From assembly GCF_051857535.1 (NCBI RefSeq), contig NZ_JBPZGY010000002.1, positions 434,001 through 498,000 of the forward strand: a DNA stretch of 64,000 nucleotides. The letters are read 5' to 3'. This document shows, piece by piece, positions 15,418-24,092 of this stretch. A program made the position numbers and the translations under genes. How positions within the stretch are numbered: the first letter of the stretch is position 1; each line of letters opens with the position of its first letter. This stretch comes from Roseateles_B sp051857535. GTDB taxonomy: Bacteria > Pseudomonadota > Gammaproteobacteria > Burkholderiales > Burkholderiaceae_C. The notes under the pieces were generated by a model that ran no database searches, was not told the DNA's origin, and was given only the letters and a program-made list of their open reading frames with translations.

Positions 15418-15453
15418 TCAGGCGCTGCCTCAAGCGCTGCCTCAGGCGCTGCT
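15418..15453. repeat. Three 12-bp tandem repeats at the end of the helicase gene
   Basis: TCAGGCGCTGCC, TCAAGCGCTGCC and TCAGGCGCTGCT follow each other. The third copy contains the stop codon of the minus-strand helicase gene. Confidence 0.75.
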
Positions 15454-17472
15454 TCTGGCCTTGGTGCGCCAGAAGTCGGTATCCAGGGGCAGGGCGGCGC
15501 CGCTGCGCTCGTTGACGAGCCAGAGCTGGCGGCCATCGGGGCTGAGGCGCTGGACCTCGCCCGTGACGCGGCCGGCACTCACCCGCAGGCCCAGGGCATT
15601 GCGCGGGAAGTCGGGCGCCGCGGCCAGGACCTGCAGGGGGACGACGGGGCGGCTGTCCCCGGCCAGGCGCAGGCGCTGCACCAGCGGCGCCAGCAGCGGG
15701 CTGGCGGCGTCCGCGTCCGAGAGGTAGAGCAGCACCTTGGCCTGGGCGCGGCTGAGGGCCACATTGAGCAGGCGGCGGGCGTCTTCCGTCTGCAAAAAGG
15801 GCAGGCTGGCGTCCACCGGGTCGAAGAACACCACCGGCGCCTCGCTGCCCTGGGCGCGGTGCACGGTGCTCACCCTCACGCCGGCCTCGTCACCGATGCC
15901 CCGGGCCTGCAGGCCGCGGCGGATCAGCGCGCGCTGGGCGCGAAAGGGCGTCAGCACCACCAGCTCATGGGGCTGCCAGTGGCCGTCCGCCAGGGCCTGG
16001 GCGACGGCGCCAGACAGGGCCTCGGCGGAGGCCGGTCGCTGAGGGCCGCGGTCCTGGGCGGACCAGCGCCCCGCGCCTTTCACCGGCAGCAGCGCCACAT
16101 GGGCGGAGGCCGGCAGCGCGGCCAGCGGGCGCTGCCGGCGCGCCAGCCAGTCGGGCGATTCCAGCGCGTCCGCGGCAACCTTCAGCGCGCCGTCGTAGAA
16201 CACCTCGCTGACCAGGGTGCTGATGGGCGGCGCCATGCGGGACTGCTCGTCCAGCAGCACGACGGCCGGCCCCTGACGCGGCATGTCGGCAAAGGCCGAG
16301 CGCCCCAGCCAGCGCCGAGCGGCGGGCTCGCGGCTGCGCAGTACCGGCGCCAGCTGCTGGGGATCCCCGGCGAACAGGGCTGCCGCGCCCAGGGGCATCA
16401 GCAGCAGGGTCTGGGCCAGGCTCAGCTGGCTGGCCTCGTCGAAAACCAGCAGGTCGAAGGGCGGCTCGCCCGCGCCGCTGTCGTCCAGCGAGCGCAGCAG
16501 GGGCAGGCTGGCGGTCGCGCGGCTGGCCGTCATGGCCGCCAGACGGGCCTGGCGCAGCGCGCGGCGGGTGTCGGCGCGCAGCTGCTCGCGCAGGGCGGTG
16601 AGGCGGTCGCTCCAGGCCTTGAGCGCCTGGGCGTCGTGGCTGGGTGGTCGCGCGGCCTCCAGGCGTGACAGGGCGGCCAGCAGGGCCGGATCGGTGCCCG
16701 GCAGCAGGTGCTCGCGGCCGTCGTAGGCCGCCGGGTCGAAGCGTGTGCCCAAGCGCTGCAGCGTGCCGCGCAGGGGCTCGCGCCGCCCCTTGAGCAGGGC
16801 CTTGTCCACGGCGATCAAGGCCTGGTCCACCGCCTGGTTGGTGCTGGAGACCAGCAGGATGCGGGCGCCGGGGCGGCTGTCCAGGTATTCGGCCAGCAGC
16901 ACCCCCAGGGTGGTGGTCTTGCCGGTGCCGGGCGGGCCCCACAGGTAGGCGCAACGGTGCTGCACCAGGGTCTGCAGGGCCCGTCGCTGAGCCTCGCGCA
17001 GCCAGCGGAACGGGGCGCCGGTCAGGGGCGGGCCCGCGGGCGCCGGCTGCGGCGTCGAGAGGGCGGGCCGCAGCGCCAGCGCGGCCTCGGCCCAGGGCGT
17101 GTCCCAGGCGGCCTCGACCAAGGCCTTGAGGAAGCGCGGCGGATAGAGGCGGATCAACTGGTCCGGCCCCGGCGGGGCGGTGCTGGCGTTCTGCAGCAGC
17201 AGCTGGTCCTCCTCCACCCGCAGGGCCAGCACGCTGGCATGGCCCTTGGCGGGCTCCCCCCACCAGGCGGAGGCGCCATCCAGGCTGTCATCCAGCAGGC
17301 TCAGCGCCGCTGCCTGGCCGGGCGGCTGGCCTTGGGCGTAGACGTAGCCCGGCTCGAGCGTGACGCGCCACAGCGGGCCTTCGCGCTCGCTGCGCAGGAC
17401 CTTGAAGTCGTAGTACTCGGGCGTGGCGGCCAGCTCGGCGTCCAGGGCCGCCCGCAGGTCGGCCAGGCTCAC
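15442..17472 (-). CDS. Superfamily 1 (UPF1/DNA2-like) helicase
   Basis: A 676-residue ATPase with Walker A GPPGTGKTT near residue 180, Walker B LLVFDEAS, and the later SF1 motifs (LLDEQSRM, VSTVHRAQGSE, LLNVALSRAQAKV). These place it in the AAA_11/AAA_12 DNA2/NAM7 group of nucleic-acid helicases. The N-terminal 150 residues are family specific, without an obvious nuclease motif. The start is a GTG overlapping the stop of the upstream tetR gene (GTGA), so both are on one message. The substrate (DNA or RNA) cannot be told from sequence. Confidence 0.88.
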   Translation of the reverse strand: MSLADLRAALDAELAATPEYYDFKVLRSEREGPLWRVTLEPGYVYAQGQPPGQAAALSLLDDSLDGASAWWGEPAKGHASVLALRVEEDQLLLQNASTAPPGPDQLIRLYPPRFLKALVEAAWDTPWAEAALALRPALSTPQPAPAGPPLTGAPFRWLREAQRRALQTLVQHRCAYLWGPPGTGKTTTLGVLLAEYLDSRPGARILLVSSTNQAVDQALIAVDKALLKGRREPLRGTLQRLGTRFDPAAYDGREHLLPGTDPALLAALSRLEAARPPSHDAQALKAWSDRLTALREQLRADTRRALRQARLAAMTASRATASLPLLRSLDDSGAGEPPFDLLVFDEASQLSLAQTLLLMPLGAAALFAGDPQQLAPVLRSREPAARRWLGRSAFADMPRQGPAVVLLDEQSRMAPPISTLVSEVFYDGALKVAADALESPDWLARRQRPLAALPASAHVALLPVKGAGRWSAQDRGPQRPASAEALSGAVAQALADGHWQPHELVVLTPFRAQRALIRRGLQARGIGDEAGVRVSTVHRAQGSEAPVVFFDPVDASLPFLQTEDARRLLNVALSRAQAKVLLYLSDADAASPLLAPLVQRLRLAGDSRPVVPLQVLAAAPDFPRNALGLRVSAGRVTGEVQRLSPDGRQLWLVNERSGAALPLDTDFWRTKARSSA

Positions 17473-18122
17473 GTCGCAGTGCTGCTGCCCAGGCCCTGGA
17501 AGGTGCTGGTCATCACCCAGTCGATGATCTGGGCATGGGTGTACTGGCCGGAGTCCTTGAGCAGGCTGACGACGGGATCGCAGGCGCGGGCGAAGAGGGT
17601 GTAGAGCACCATCTCGGGCGGAAACTGCGTCTGGATCTGCCCCCCGGTCTGGGCTTCCGTGATCCAGATGCTGAGCCGGTTGCTCAGGGCCAGCAGGCGG
17701 TCCATGTAGTCGTCGTTGGACTGCAAAGAGGCACTGAGGCTGGAGTTCTGGGCGGGCAGGGAGGGCATTTCACCTTCCAGCTGTGTCTGCATGGCCCAGC
17801 GCGTGACCGCCTCCAGCTGAGCGCGTGCGCTGATCGGCACACCGGCCGCTGCGGCGGCGGCGGCCTGTTCCCGCAGGCGGTCGACAAAGGCCAGGGCCCG
17901 GTCCAGCACTGCCACCATGGCCGCGCCGGCCAGGTCTTCCTTGGAGGCGAAGAGCTTGTAGAGGCTGGCCTTGGCCATGCCGGCCTCGGCCGCGACCTCG
18001 TCCACGGTCATGGCGTCATAGCCCTTGGTCGCCAGCAGGCGGTTCACCGCCGTGACGATGGCTTCCTGGCGCATGCGCTGCACCTGCTCACGGATCGAAG
18101 GTCGGGCTCCCATGGCCTGCAT
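17469..18122 (-). CDS. TetR-family transcriptional regulator
   Basis: A 217-residue regulator with an N-terminal TetR HTH (MTVDEVAAEAGMAKASLYKLF, helix-turn-helix around 40-60) and a variable ligand-binding domain. It is divergent from the lipid operon starting at 18255 and co-transcribed with the helicase. The shared promoter region carries two ACTGAnGAGTT elements 21 bp apart, a plausible operator. A start three codons later (MGARPS) is also possible. The ligand is unknown; the divergent genes suggest a fatty acid or membrane-stress signal, which is inference. Confidence 0.88.
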   Translation of the reverse strand: MQAMGARPSIREQVQRMRQEAIVTAVNRLLATKGYDAMTVDEVAAEAGMAKASLYKLFASKEDLAGAAMVAVLDRALAFVDRLREQAAAAAAAGVPISARAQLEAVTRWAMQTQLEGEMPSLPAQNSSLSASLQSNDDYMDRLLALSNRLSIWITEAQTGGQIQTQFPPEMVLYTLFARACDPVVSLLKDSGQYTHAQIIDWVMTSTFQGLGSSTAT

Positions 18123-18156
18123 TCTAGACCGACTGGACTGCTGGAAATACCTGATG

Positions 18157-18203
18157 GTGCAAAAATTAGACTGAGGAGTTATAGTTGTGAACTGATGAGT
18201 TCA
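18157..18203 (+). promoter_or_regulatory. Divergent promoter with tandem TetR operator candidates
   Basis: For the + strand operon, GTGCAA (18157-18162) and TATAGT (18180-18185) are spaced by 17 bp. For the tetR strand, TTCACA (complement of 18187-18192) and TAATTT lie 17 bp apart. Two copies of ACTGAnGAGTT occur at 18170-18180 and 18191-18201, exactly two helical turns apart. The second is the core of a perfect TGAACT-N4-AGTTCA inverted repeat (18188-18203). Binding here would block both promoters. Confidence 0.55.
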
Positions 18204-18254
18204 GAAACTGGCCGGCCGGGTCCAAGCGGCGGCTGCAGCACAGGGAGCAGGCCC

Positions 18255-19574
18255 ATGCGACGCATTGCAGTCATTGGTTCAGGGGTGTCGGGTCTAGCGG
18301 CGGCCTGGCGGCTGAGTGCGCCGGGTTCTCCCCGCCGGGTGACGCTTTTCGAGGCGGATTCCCACTTCGGCGGCCACGCCAACACGGTGGACCTCTGCCT
18401 GGACGGTGTCAGCCACGGCGTGGACACCGGCTTTCTGGTTTTCAACCACCGCACCTACCCCTTGCTGACCGAGCTGTTTCAAACCCTGGGTGTAGAGACG
18501 GCGCCCTCGGACATGTCCTTCTCCGTTCAGGTGCCGAGCGCCGACGGCCGTGAAGGGCTGGAATGGAGCGGCAGCTCGCTCAACACCGTCTTCGCGCAGC
18601 GCCGCAACCTGCTCAAGCCGGACTTCTGGCGGCTGCTGCGGGAGATCCTGCGCTTTAACCGCCTCTGCACGGACCTCGCGCAGCGGGGCGAGGAGGCGCA
18701 GCTGGACGGCGCCATCGAGGACTTTCTCGCCGAGCACCGCTTCGACCGGACCTTCCAGGACCATTACCTGCTCCCCATGGTGGGTTGCATCTGGAGTTGT
18801 CCCACGGACCAGATGCTGCGCTTTCCCATTCGCACCTTGATCCGCTTCTGCCACAACCACGGCCTCATCCAGATCCAGGACCGGCCGCAGTGGCACACCG
18901 TGCGTGGCGGTTCGCGCCAGTACGTGCGGCAGATGCTGCAGCGACTGGGCGATGCCCGGCTGAACATGCCGGTGCTGGGCGTGCAGCGCCAGGCCCACGG
19001 CGCGCGAGTGCTGACGGTGCAGGGGGCCGAGTCTTTCGATGCCGTGGTCTTCGCCTGCCATGCCGATCAGGCCCTGGCGCTGCTGGGCGACGATGCCTTG
19101 CCCCAGGAGCGAGCCCTGCTGCACGCCATCCGCTACCAGCCCAATGAGGCGGTGCTGCACACCGATGTGTCGGTGCTGCCGCGCCGCCGGCTCGCCTGGG
19201 CCGCATGGAACTATGAGCGCGCGGCGGACGCCGGCAGTGAAGGCGCCCAGGTCTGCCTGCACTACCTGATCAACCGCCTGCAGCCGCTGCCGTGGTCGCA
19301 GCCTGTCATCGTCTCGCTCAACCCCGCGCGGCCGCTCGACGAGCGCCTGGTGCACCGACGCATTCATTACGCCCATCCGGTGTTCGACCGCGCCGCCATG
19401 CAGGCCCAGGCGCAGCTGCCCCAGGTGCAGGGGCTGCGCCACACCTGGTTCTGCGGGGCCTGGAGCGGCTATGGCTTTCATGAGGACGGCCTGCGCTCAG
19501 GATTCGAGGTGGCAGACGCCGTTGAGTTTGCCCTGGCCCGGCGTGACGCCACTGCGCAGCGGGGGGCCGCATGA
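18255..19574 (+). CDS. FAD-dependent amine-oxidase-like oxidoreductase (COG2907 type)
   Basis: A 439-residue flavoprotein with an N-terminal dinucleotide-binding fold (VIGSGVSGLAAAWRL) and the downstream FGGHANTVD stretch typical of the COG2907 group of NAD/FAD-binding amine-oxidase-like proteins. The ATG at 18255 has AGGGAG seven bases upstream; an earlier in-frame ATG at 18195 would add residues not seen in the family. It heads the operon and overlaps the DUF1365 gene by ATGA. Proteins of this kind sit next to CFA-type methyltransferases in singlet-oxygen-stress clusters. Desaturation or oxidation of a phospholipid acyl chain is a reasonable inferred role. Confidence 0.85.
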   Translation: MRRIAVIGSGVSGLAAAWRLSAPGSPRRVTLFEADSHFGGHANTVDLCLDGVSHGVDTGFLVFNHRTYPLLTELFQTLGVETAPSDMSFSVQVPSADGREGLEWSGSSLNTVFAQRRNLLKPDFWRLLREILRFNRLCTDLAQRGEEAQLDGAIEDFLAEHRFDRTFQDHYLLPMVGCIWSCPTDQMLRFPIRTLIRFCHNHGLIQIQDRPQWHTVRGGSRQYVRQMLQRLGDARLNMPVLGVQRQAHGARVLTVQGAESFDAVVFACHADQALALLGDDALPQERALLHAIRYQPNEAVLHTDVSVLPRRRLAWAAWNYERAADAGSEGAQVCLHYLINRLQPLPWSQPVIVSLNPARPLDERLVHRRIHYAHPVFDRAAMQAQAQLPQVQGLRHTWFCGAWSGYGFHEDGLRSGFEVADAVEFALARRDATAQRGAA

Positions 19575-20344
19575 GCGCAGTCTGCGCCCAACTGGCCCTG
19601 GGCTCCGTGTGGCACCGGCGTCAGCGGCCCGCGCTGCACGCCTTTCACTACCCCAGCTACTTCCTGCACCTGCCCTTGCGCCGGCTGCGAGATCAGCCTT
19701 GCGCAGCGCTGCGGCGCAACCGCCGGGGCCTGCTGAGCTTCCATGACCGCGACCATGGAGACGGCGGCGGCGACGCCCTGGCCTGGTTCGACCGCCTGCT
19801 GCTGGCTGAGGGCGTCCATGACGCGACCGGCGAGGTCTGGCTGCAGACCTTCCCCCGGGTGCTGGGCTTCGCCTTCAAGCCGGTGAGCTTCTGGTACGCC
19901 CACCGAGAGGACGGCAGCCTGGCCGCGGTGGTGGCGGAAGTCAATAACACCTTTGGTGAGCGCCATCTCTACCTGCTGACCGGCCCCGAGCTGGCGTACG
20001 GGCGCCGGCAGTCGGCGCGCAAGGTCTTTCATGTCTCGCCCTTCTGCCGCGTGGAGGGCGACTATGCCTTTCGCTTCGATCGCCGCCTGGATGCGCAGGG
20101 GCAGGCCGCCTGGCTGCGTGCGGCTGTGGACCTGAGCGATGCACAGGGCCTGCTGCTGCAGACCAGCCAGGCCGGCCTGTTGCAGCCCCTGACGCCCCAG
20201 GCCGTGCGCCGCGCCTTCTGGGGCATGCCCCTGATGACCTTCGGCGTGGTGCTGCGCATCCACTGGCAGGCCCTGCGCCTGTGGTGCAAGCGCGTGCCCT
20301 TCTTCTCCAAGCCATCCGCCCCGACTGAACTGGTGAGTCGATGA
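19571..20344 (+). CDS. DUF1365 family protein
   Basis: A 257-residue protein matching DUF1365, with the conserved LQTFPRVLGFAFKPVSFWY and AEVNNTFGERHLYLL segments. The biochemical role of the family is not established, but it is nearly always encoded between the FAD enzyme and the CFA-like methyltransferase, as here. ATGA overlaps at both ends (with 18255-19574 and 20341-21615) show tight translational coupling. No signal peptide is evident. A role in handling the acyl chain between the two enzymes is inference. Confidence 0.85.
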   Translation: MSAVCAQLALGSVWHRRQRPALHAFHYPSYFLHLPLRRLRDQPCAALRRNRRGLLSFHDRDHGDGGGDALAWFDRLLLAEGVHDATGEVWLQTFPRVLGFAFKPVSFWYAHREDGSLAAVVAEVNNTFGERHLYLLTGPELAYGRRQSARKVFHVSPFCRVEGDYAFRFDRRLDAQGQAAWLRAAVDLSDAQGLLLQTSQAGLLQPLTPQAVRRAFWGMPLMTFGVVLRIHWQALRLWCKRVPFFSKPSAPTELVSR

Positions 20345-21615
20345 CCATGAGCCAAGAAACCCTTCTGAATGCTTCGGCCCGGCCCGGCCTGGCCGCCTCC
20401 ATCTCCGCCTCCGCACGGCGCGTGCTGCGCCTGCTCGAGCGGTTGCCGCAGGGCCAGCTGACCTTGCAGTTGCCTGATGGCGAGACGCTGCAGCTGGGCC
20501 GCCCCGTGCAGGCCGGTGAAGCGCCGCTGAGGGCGCAGCTGGTGGTGCATGACTGGCAGGTTTTCGAGCGCACCGTCAAGTCCGGCGACATCGGCCTGGC
20601 AGAGAGCTACATCGACGGCCAGTGGGATACGCCTGACCTCGCCGCCCTGCTGCGTCTGTGCATCGTCAACCGCGGGCACATCGAGCAGTTGGTCTACGGC
20701 CGCTGGTGGGGCCGGCTGCTCTACCGCCTGAAGCACCTGCGCCAGCGCAATTCGCGATCCGGCAGCGAGAAGAACATCCACGCCCACTACGACCTGGGCA
20801 ACGATTTCTACCGGCTCTGGCTGGATTCCGGCATGAGCTACAGCGCCGCCTGGTTCGAGAGCCGCGAGCCGTACGGCGTGGCCCTGATCGATGCGCAGTC
20901 AGCCAAGGTGCGCCGCGCCTTGCGCGAAGCCCGCGTGGCGCCGGGCCAGCGCTTGCTGGAGATCGGCTGCGGCTGGGGCGGCCTGGCCGAGCTGGCAGCA
21001 CGCGAGTTCGGTGCCGAGGTGACGGGCGTGACCCTGTCCCGTGAGCAGTTGCAATGGGGCCGCGAGCGCATCGCGGCCGCCGGGCTGGAGGCTCAGGTGG
21101 AACTGCGCTACCAGGACTACCGCGACCTGCCGGCCCAGCACCGCGAGCAGCCCTTTGATGCCATCGTCTCCATCGAGATGTTCGAGGCCGTGGGCCACGA
21201 GTACTGGCGCGGCTACTTCCAGACGCTGTGGGACTGCCTCAAGCCCGGCGGCCATGCCTGCATACAGAGCATCACCCTGCGCGACGACCTCTTCCCGCGC
21301 TACCTGCGTTCGACCGACTTCATCCAGCAGTACATCTTCCCCGGCGGCCTGCTGCCCAGCCCCTCGGCCTTCGAGGCGGAGGCGCGCCGCGCCGGCTTCG
21401 TGGTGGAGAACCGCCTGGCCTTCGGGCGCGACTACGCAGAGACCCTGCGCCGCTGGCATGCCGACTTCCTGCAGGCGCTGCCCCAGGTCCGAGCCCTGGG
21501 CTTTGATGCGCGCTTCGAGAAGATCTGGACCTTCTACCTGGCCTACTGCGAAGCCGCTTTCGACACCGGCAACACCGACGTGATGCAGTTCACCCTCAGA
21601 AAGCCCGCCCCATGA
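20341..21615 (+). CDS. Cyclopropane-fatty-acyl-phospholipid synthase-like methyltransferase
   Basis: A 424-residue SAM-dependent enzyme of the CFA-synthase family. The SAM motif LEIGCGWGG is at about 206-214, and the family's HYDLGNDFYRLWLD stretch precedes it at about 149-162. CFA-type enzymes transfer a methylene or methyl group to the double bond of unsaturated acyl chains in membrane phospholipids. Related enzymes in Rhodobacter (UfaM) make methylated fatty acids on the path to furan fatty acids. Which product is made here cannot be told from sequence. Confidence 0.9.
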   Translation: MTMSQETLLNASARPGLAASISASARRVLRLLERLPQGQLTLQLPDGETLQLGRPVQAGEAPLRAQLVVHDWQVFERTVKSGDIGLAESYIDGQWDTPDLAALLRLCIVNRGHIEQLVYGRWWGRLLYRLKHLRQRNSRSGSEKNIHAHYDLGNDFYRLWLDSGMSYSAAWFESREPYGVALIDAQSAKVRRALREARVAPGQRLLEIGCGWGGLAELAAREFGAEVTGVTLSREQLQWGRERIAAAGLEAQVELRYQDYRDLPAQHREQPFDAIVSIEMFEAVGHEYWRGYFQTLWDCLKPGGHACIQSITLRDDLFPRYLRSTDFIQQYIFPGGLLPSPSAFEAEARRAGFVVENRLAFGRDYAETLRRWHADFLQALPQVRALGFDARFEKIWTFYLAYCEAAFDTGNTDVMQFTLRKPAP

Positions 21616-22208
21616 CCCCCCGCCGCCTGCACCGCCGTGCGCTGTGCGCGGCCCTCTGTTCCCTGCCCTGGATGCTTATGGCCACTCCTGCCTCTTCCGC
21701 TCCCATGCCCGCAGCCGGCGGTCCTGCCACGCCCGCCCTGCCGGAGGAACTGCAGGCGCTGCTGCCTGGCGCGCAGTTGCGCGGCAGCGGCGTGCTGCGC
21801 TTCTTCGGCCTGCGGGTCTACGAGGCCCGGCTGTGGACCACGCCCGCCTTCTCGCCCGAGGACTACGCCGGCCAGCGTCTGGGCCTGGTGCTCAGCTATG
21901 ACCGGCGGCTGGAGGGGGCGGCCATCGCCGAGCGCTCCATTGCGGAAATGCGCCGCGTGGGGGCCTTCAGCGAGACGCAGGCCCAGCAGTGGCTGGTCCT
22001 GATGAAGCAGGCCTTTCCGGACGTGAAGCCGGGGGACCGCCTGCTGGGCTGGCATGACGGCCAGGGGGGCGTGCGCTTCTTCTACAACGGCCGCCAGACC
22101 GCGGAGCTGTCGGACCCCCTGTACGCGCGGCTCTTTTTCGGCATCTGGCTGGCGCCGCAGAGCTCTGCCCCAGCCCTGCGCCAATCGCTGCTGGGCCTGC
22201 CCGGCTGA
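21612..22208 (+). CDS. Chalcone-isomerase-like periplasmic protein
   Basis: A 198-residue protein with an N-terminal secretion signal (LCAALCSLPWMLMATPASSA). The core LRGSGVLRFFGLRVYEARLW and later ERSIAEMRRVG resemble the bacterial chalcone-isomerase-like domain family. That fold binds fatty acids in plant FAP proteins, which suits a lipid-linked operon. Catalytic residues of true chalcone isomerase are not recognisable. The gene overlaps the methyltransferase by ATGA and is followed after 7 bp by the MFS gene. Confidence 0.8.
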   Translation: MTPRRLHRRALCAALCSLPWMLMATPASSAPMPAAGGPATPALPEELQALLPGAQLRGSGVLRFFGLRVYEARLWTTPAFSPEDYAGQRLGLVLSYDRRLEGAAIAERSIAEMRRVGAFSETQAQQWLVLMKQAFPDVKPGDRLLGWHDGQGGVRFFYNGRQTAELSDPLYARLFFGIWLAPQSSAPALRQSLLGLPG

Positions 22209-22215
22209 GTCGAGC

Positions 22216-23532
22216 ATGGATGCGGCCCGCCCACCGCTTGAGCTGGCGACCCGCGGGTCGCAGGCCGCCCGGCTGCCCTGGCGACAGGGCCTGGCCTATG
22301 GCGCACTCGCGCTGCCGCTGGCCTTCGTGTCCCTGCCGCTGTACGTGAGCCTGCCCCATCACTACGCCACGCAGGCGGGTGTGCCGCTGACAGTGCTGGG
22401 CGCCACGCTGCTGGGCCTGCGGGCCCTGGATGCGCTGGTCGATCCCTGGCTGGGCCGCCGCGCCGACCGCCTCCTGCAGCAAGGAGCGCGCACGGCCTGG
22501 GGGGCTGCCGCGCTGATGGCCCTGGTGCTTGCCCTGGCCTTTGCCGGGCTGTGGCAGCCGCCTGCCGGCGAGTGGCGGCGCGCCTGGGTCTGGCTGGTGC
22601 TCAGCCTGGGCGTCTGCACCCTGGCCTTCAGCGCCCTGAGCCTGCTGCACCAGGGCTGGGGCACGCGCTGGGGGGGCTCCGTGGCCTGGCGCACACGCGT
22701 CACCGCCTGGCGCGAGGGCGCCACGCTGCTGGGGGTGCTGGTGGCCAGCGGTCTGCCCTGGCTGCTGGGCACGGGCGGTACCAGCCTCGCCCTGGGCTGC
22801 GCGCTGGTCCTGGGCCTGTGGGGCCTGTGGACGCTGGCCTCATCAGCGCCCCCCGTGGCTGCCGTGGCCCACCCTGCCGACGGCACCGCGCTGCCCTCAC
22901 CCTGGCGGCAGGCGGACTTTCGCCACCTGCTGGCCGTCTTCCTGATCAATGGCACGGCCAGCGCCATTCCCGCCACGCTGCTGCCTTTTTTCGTCAGCGA
23001 CCGGCTGATGGCCGCGGACTGGCAGCCAGTCCTGCTGCTGGCCTATTTCGCGGCCGGGGCCGTGGGCCTGCCCGCCTGGGCTGCCCTGGCCGGCCGCGTA
23101 GGCCTGGCGCCGGCCTGGCGGGGGGGCATGCTGCTCAGCGTGCTGGGCTTCGCCGCCACGCCCTGGCTGGCGGCAGGCGATGCGCCGGCCTTCCTGCTGG
23201 TTTGCATGGCCAGCGGGCTGGCCCTGGGGGCGGACCTGGCCCTGCCGACCGCCCTGCTGACCGGCCTGATCCACCACCATCCCGACGGCCCCGGCCGCGA
23301 AGGCCAGTTCCTCGGCTGGTGGACCTGCGCCAGCAAGCTCAACCTCGCCCTGGCTGCCGGCCTGGCCCTGCCCCTGCTGGCCAGCCTGGGCTATGCGCCC
23401 GGCACGCGCGATACCGCCGCCCTGGACACCCTGGCCTGGGCCTACGCCGGCCTGCCCTGCCTGCTCAAGCTCCTGGCGCTGGCCCTGCTGTGGCGCCTGG
23501 AGCGTGTCCATCCCTCCTGGAGTGCCACATGA
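22216..23532 (+). CDS. MFS transporter, GPH/MFS_2-like
   Basis: A 438-residue protein with about 12 membrane segments. The first loop reads LRALDALVDPWLGRRADR, the signature of the glycoside-pentoside-hexuronide (MFS_2) branch. Relatives in this operon type are probably not sugar carriers, and a lipid or lysolipid cargo is an inference from context. The start at ATG 22216 is preceded by the weak GAGTCGAGC. The 3' end overlaps the next gene by ATGA. Confidence 0.85.
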   Translation: MDAARPPLELATRGSQAARLPWRQGLAYGALALPLAFVSLPLYVSLPHHYATQAGVPLTVLGATLLGLRALDALVDPWLGRRADRLLQQGARTAWGAAALMALVLALAFAGLWQPPAGEWRRAWVWLVLSLGVCTLAFSALSLLHQGWGTRWGGSVAWRTRVTAWREGATLLGVLVASGLPWLLGTGGTSLALGCALVLGLWGLWTLASSAPPVAAVAHPADGTALPSPWRQADFRHLLAVFLINGTASAIPATLLPFFVSDRLMAADWQPVLLLAYFAAGAVGLPAWAALAGRVGLAPAWRGGMLLSVLGFAATPWLAAGDAPAFLLVCMASGLALGADLALPTALLTGLIHHHPDGPGREGQFLGWWTCASKLNLALAAGLALPLLASLGYAPGTRDTAALDTLAWAYAGLPCLLKLLALALLWRLERVHPSWSAT

Positions 23533-24092
23533 AGATCCCTCGCCGCCTGAGCCCTGTCGCGCTGCTGACCCTGGCCGCGGCCCTGAGCGGCTGCGCCGGT
23601 CCGCAGGTGCAGGACTATGCCCAGGAGCAGCCCACCCTGGACTTGCGCAGCTATCTGCAAGGCTGCCTGCAGGCCCAGGGCCTGTTTACCGACCGCGCCG
23701 GACGCGTGGTCAAACGCTTCCATGTGCGCATGGAAGGCCGCTGGCAGGGCGAAGAGGGCACGCTGGACGAGCACTTCACCTACAGCGACGGCAGTACCCA
23801 GCGCCGGCTGTGGCGCCTGCGCCACCTGGGCCAGGGCCGCTACAGCGGGCAGGCGGACGATGTCGTCGGCGAGGCCTTCGGCGCGCAGGCCGGCAACGCC
23901 TTCCAGTGGAAATACACACTGGCCCTGCCCGTGGACGGCCGTGTCTGGCATGTGGCCTTGGACGACTGGATGTTCCGCATGGACGAGCGCACCGTGCTCA
24001 ACCGCTCGGCCATGAGCAAATGGGGCCTGCACCTGGGTGACGTCACCCTGGTGTTCACCAAGGACGAGGCGGGGAGCACGACATGCCGCTGA
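23529..24092 (+). CDS. DUF3833 lipoprotein
   Basis: A 187-residue protein with a lipoprotein signal (lipobox ALSGC, lipidated cysteine near residue 22). The following domain has the DUF3833 features VKRFHVRMEGRWQGEEGTLDE and WKYTLALPVDG. It is expected on the periplasmic face of a membrane, most likely the outer one. The function is unknown. It overlaps the MFS gene by ATGA and the SDR gene by 10 bp, so it belongs to the lipid operon. Confidence 0.85.
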   Translation: MKIPRRLSPVALLTLAAALSGCAGPQVQDYAQEQPTLDLRSYLQGCLQAQGLFTDRAGRVVKRFHVRMEGRWQGEEGTLDEHFTYSDGSTQRRLWRLRHLGQGRYSGQADDVVGEAFGAQAGNAFQWKYTLALPVDGRVWHVALDDWMFRMDERTVLNRSAMSKWGLHLGDVTLVFTKDEAGSTTCR

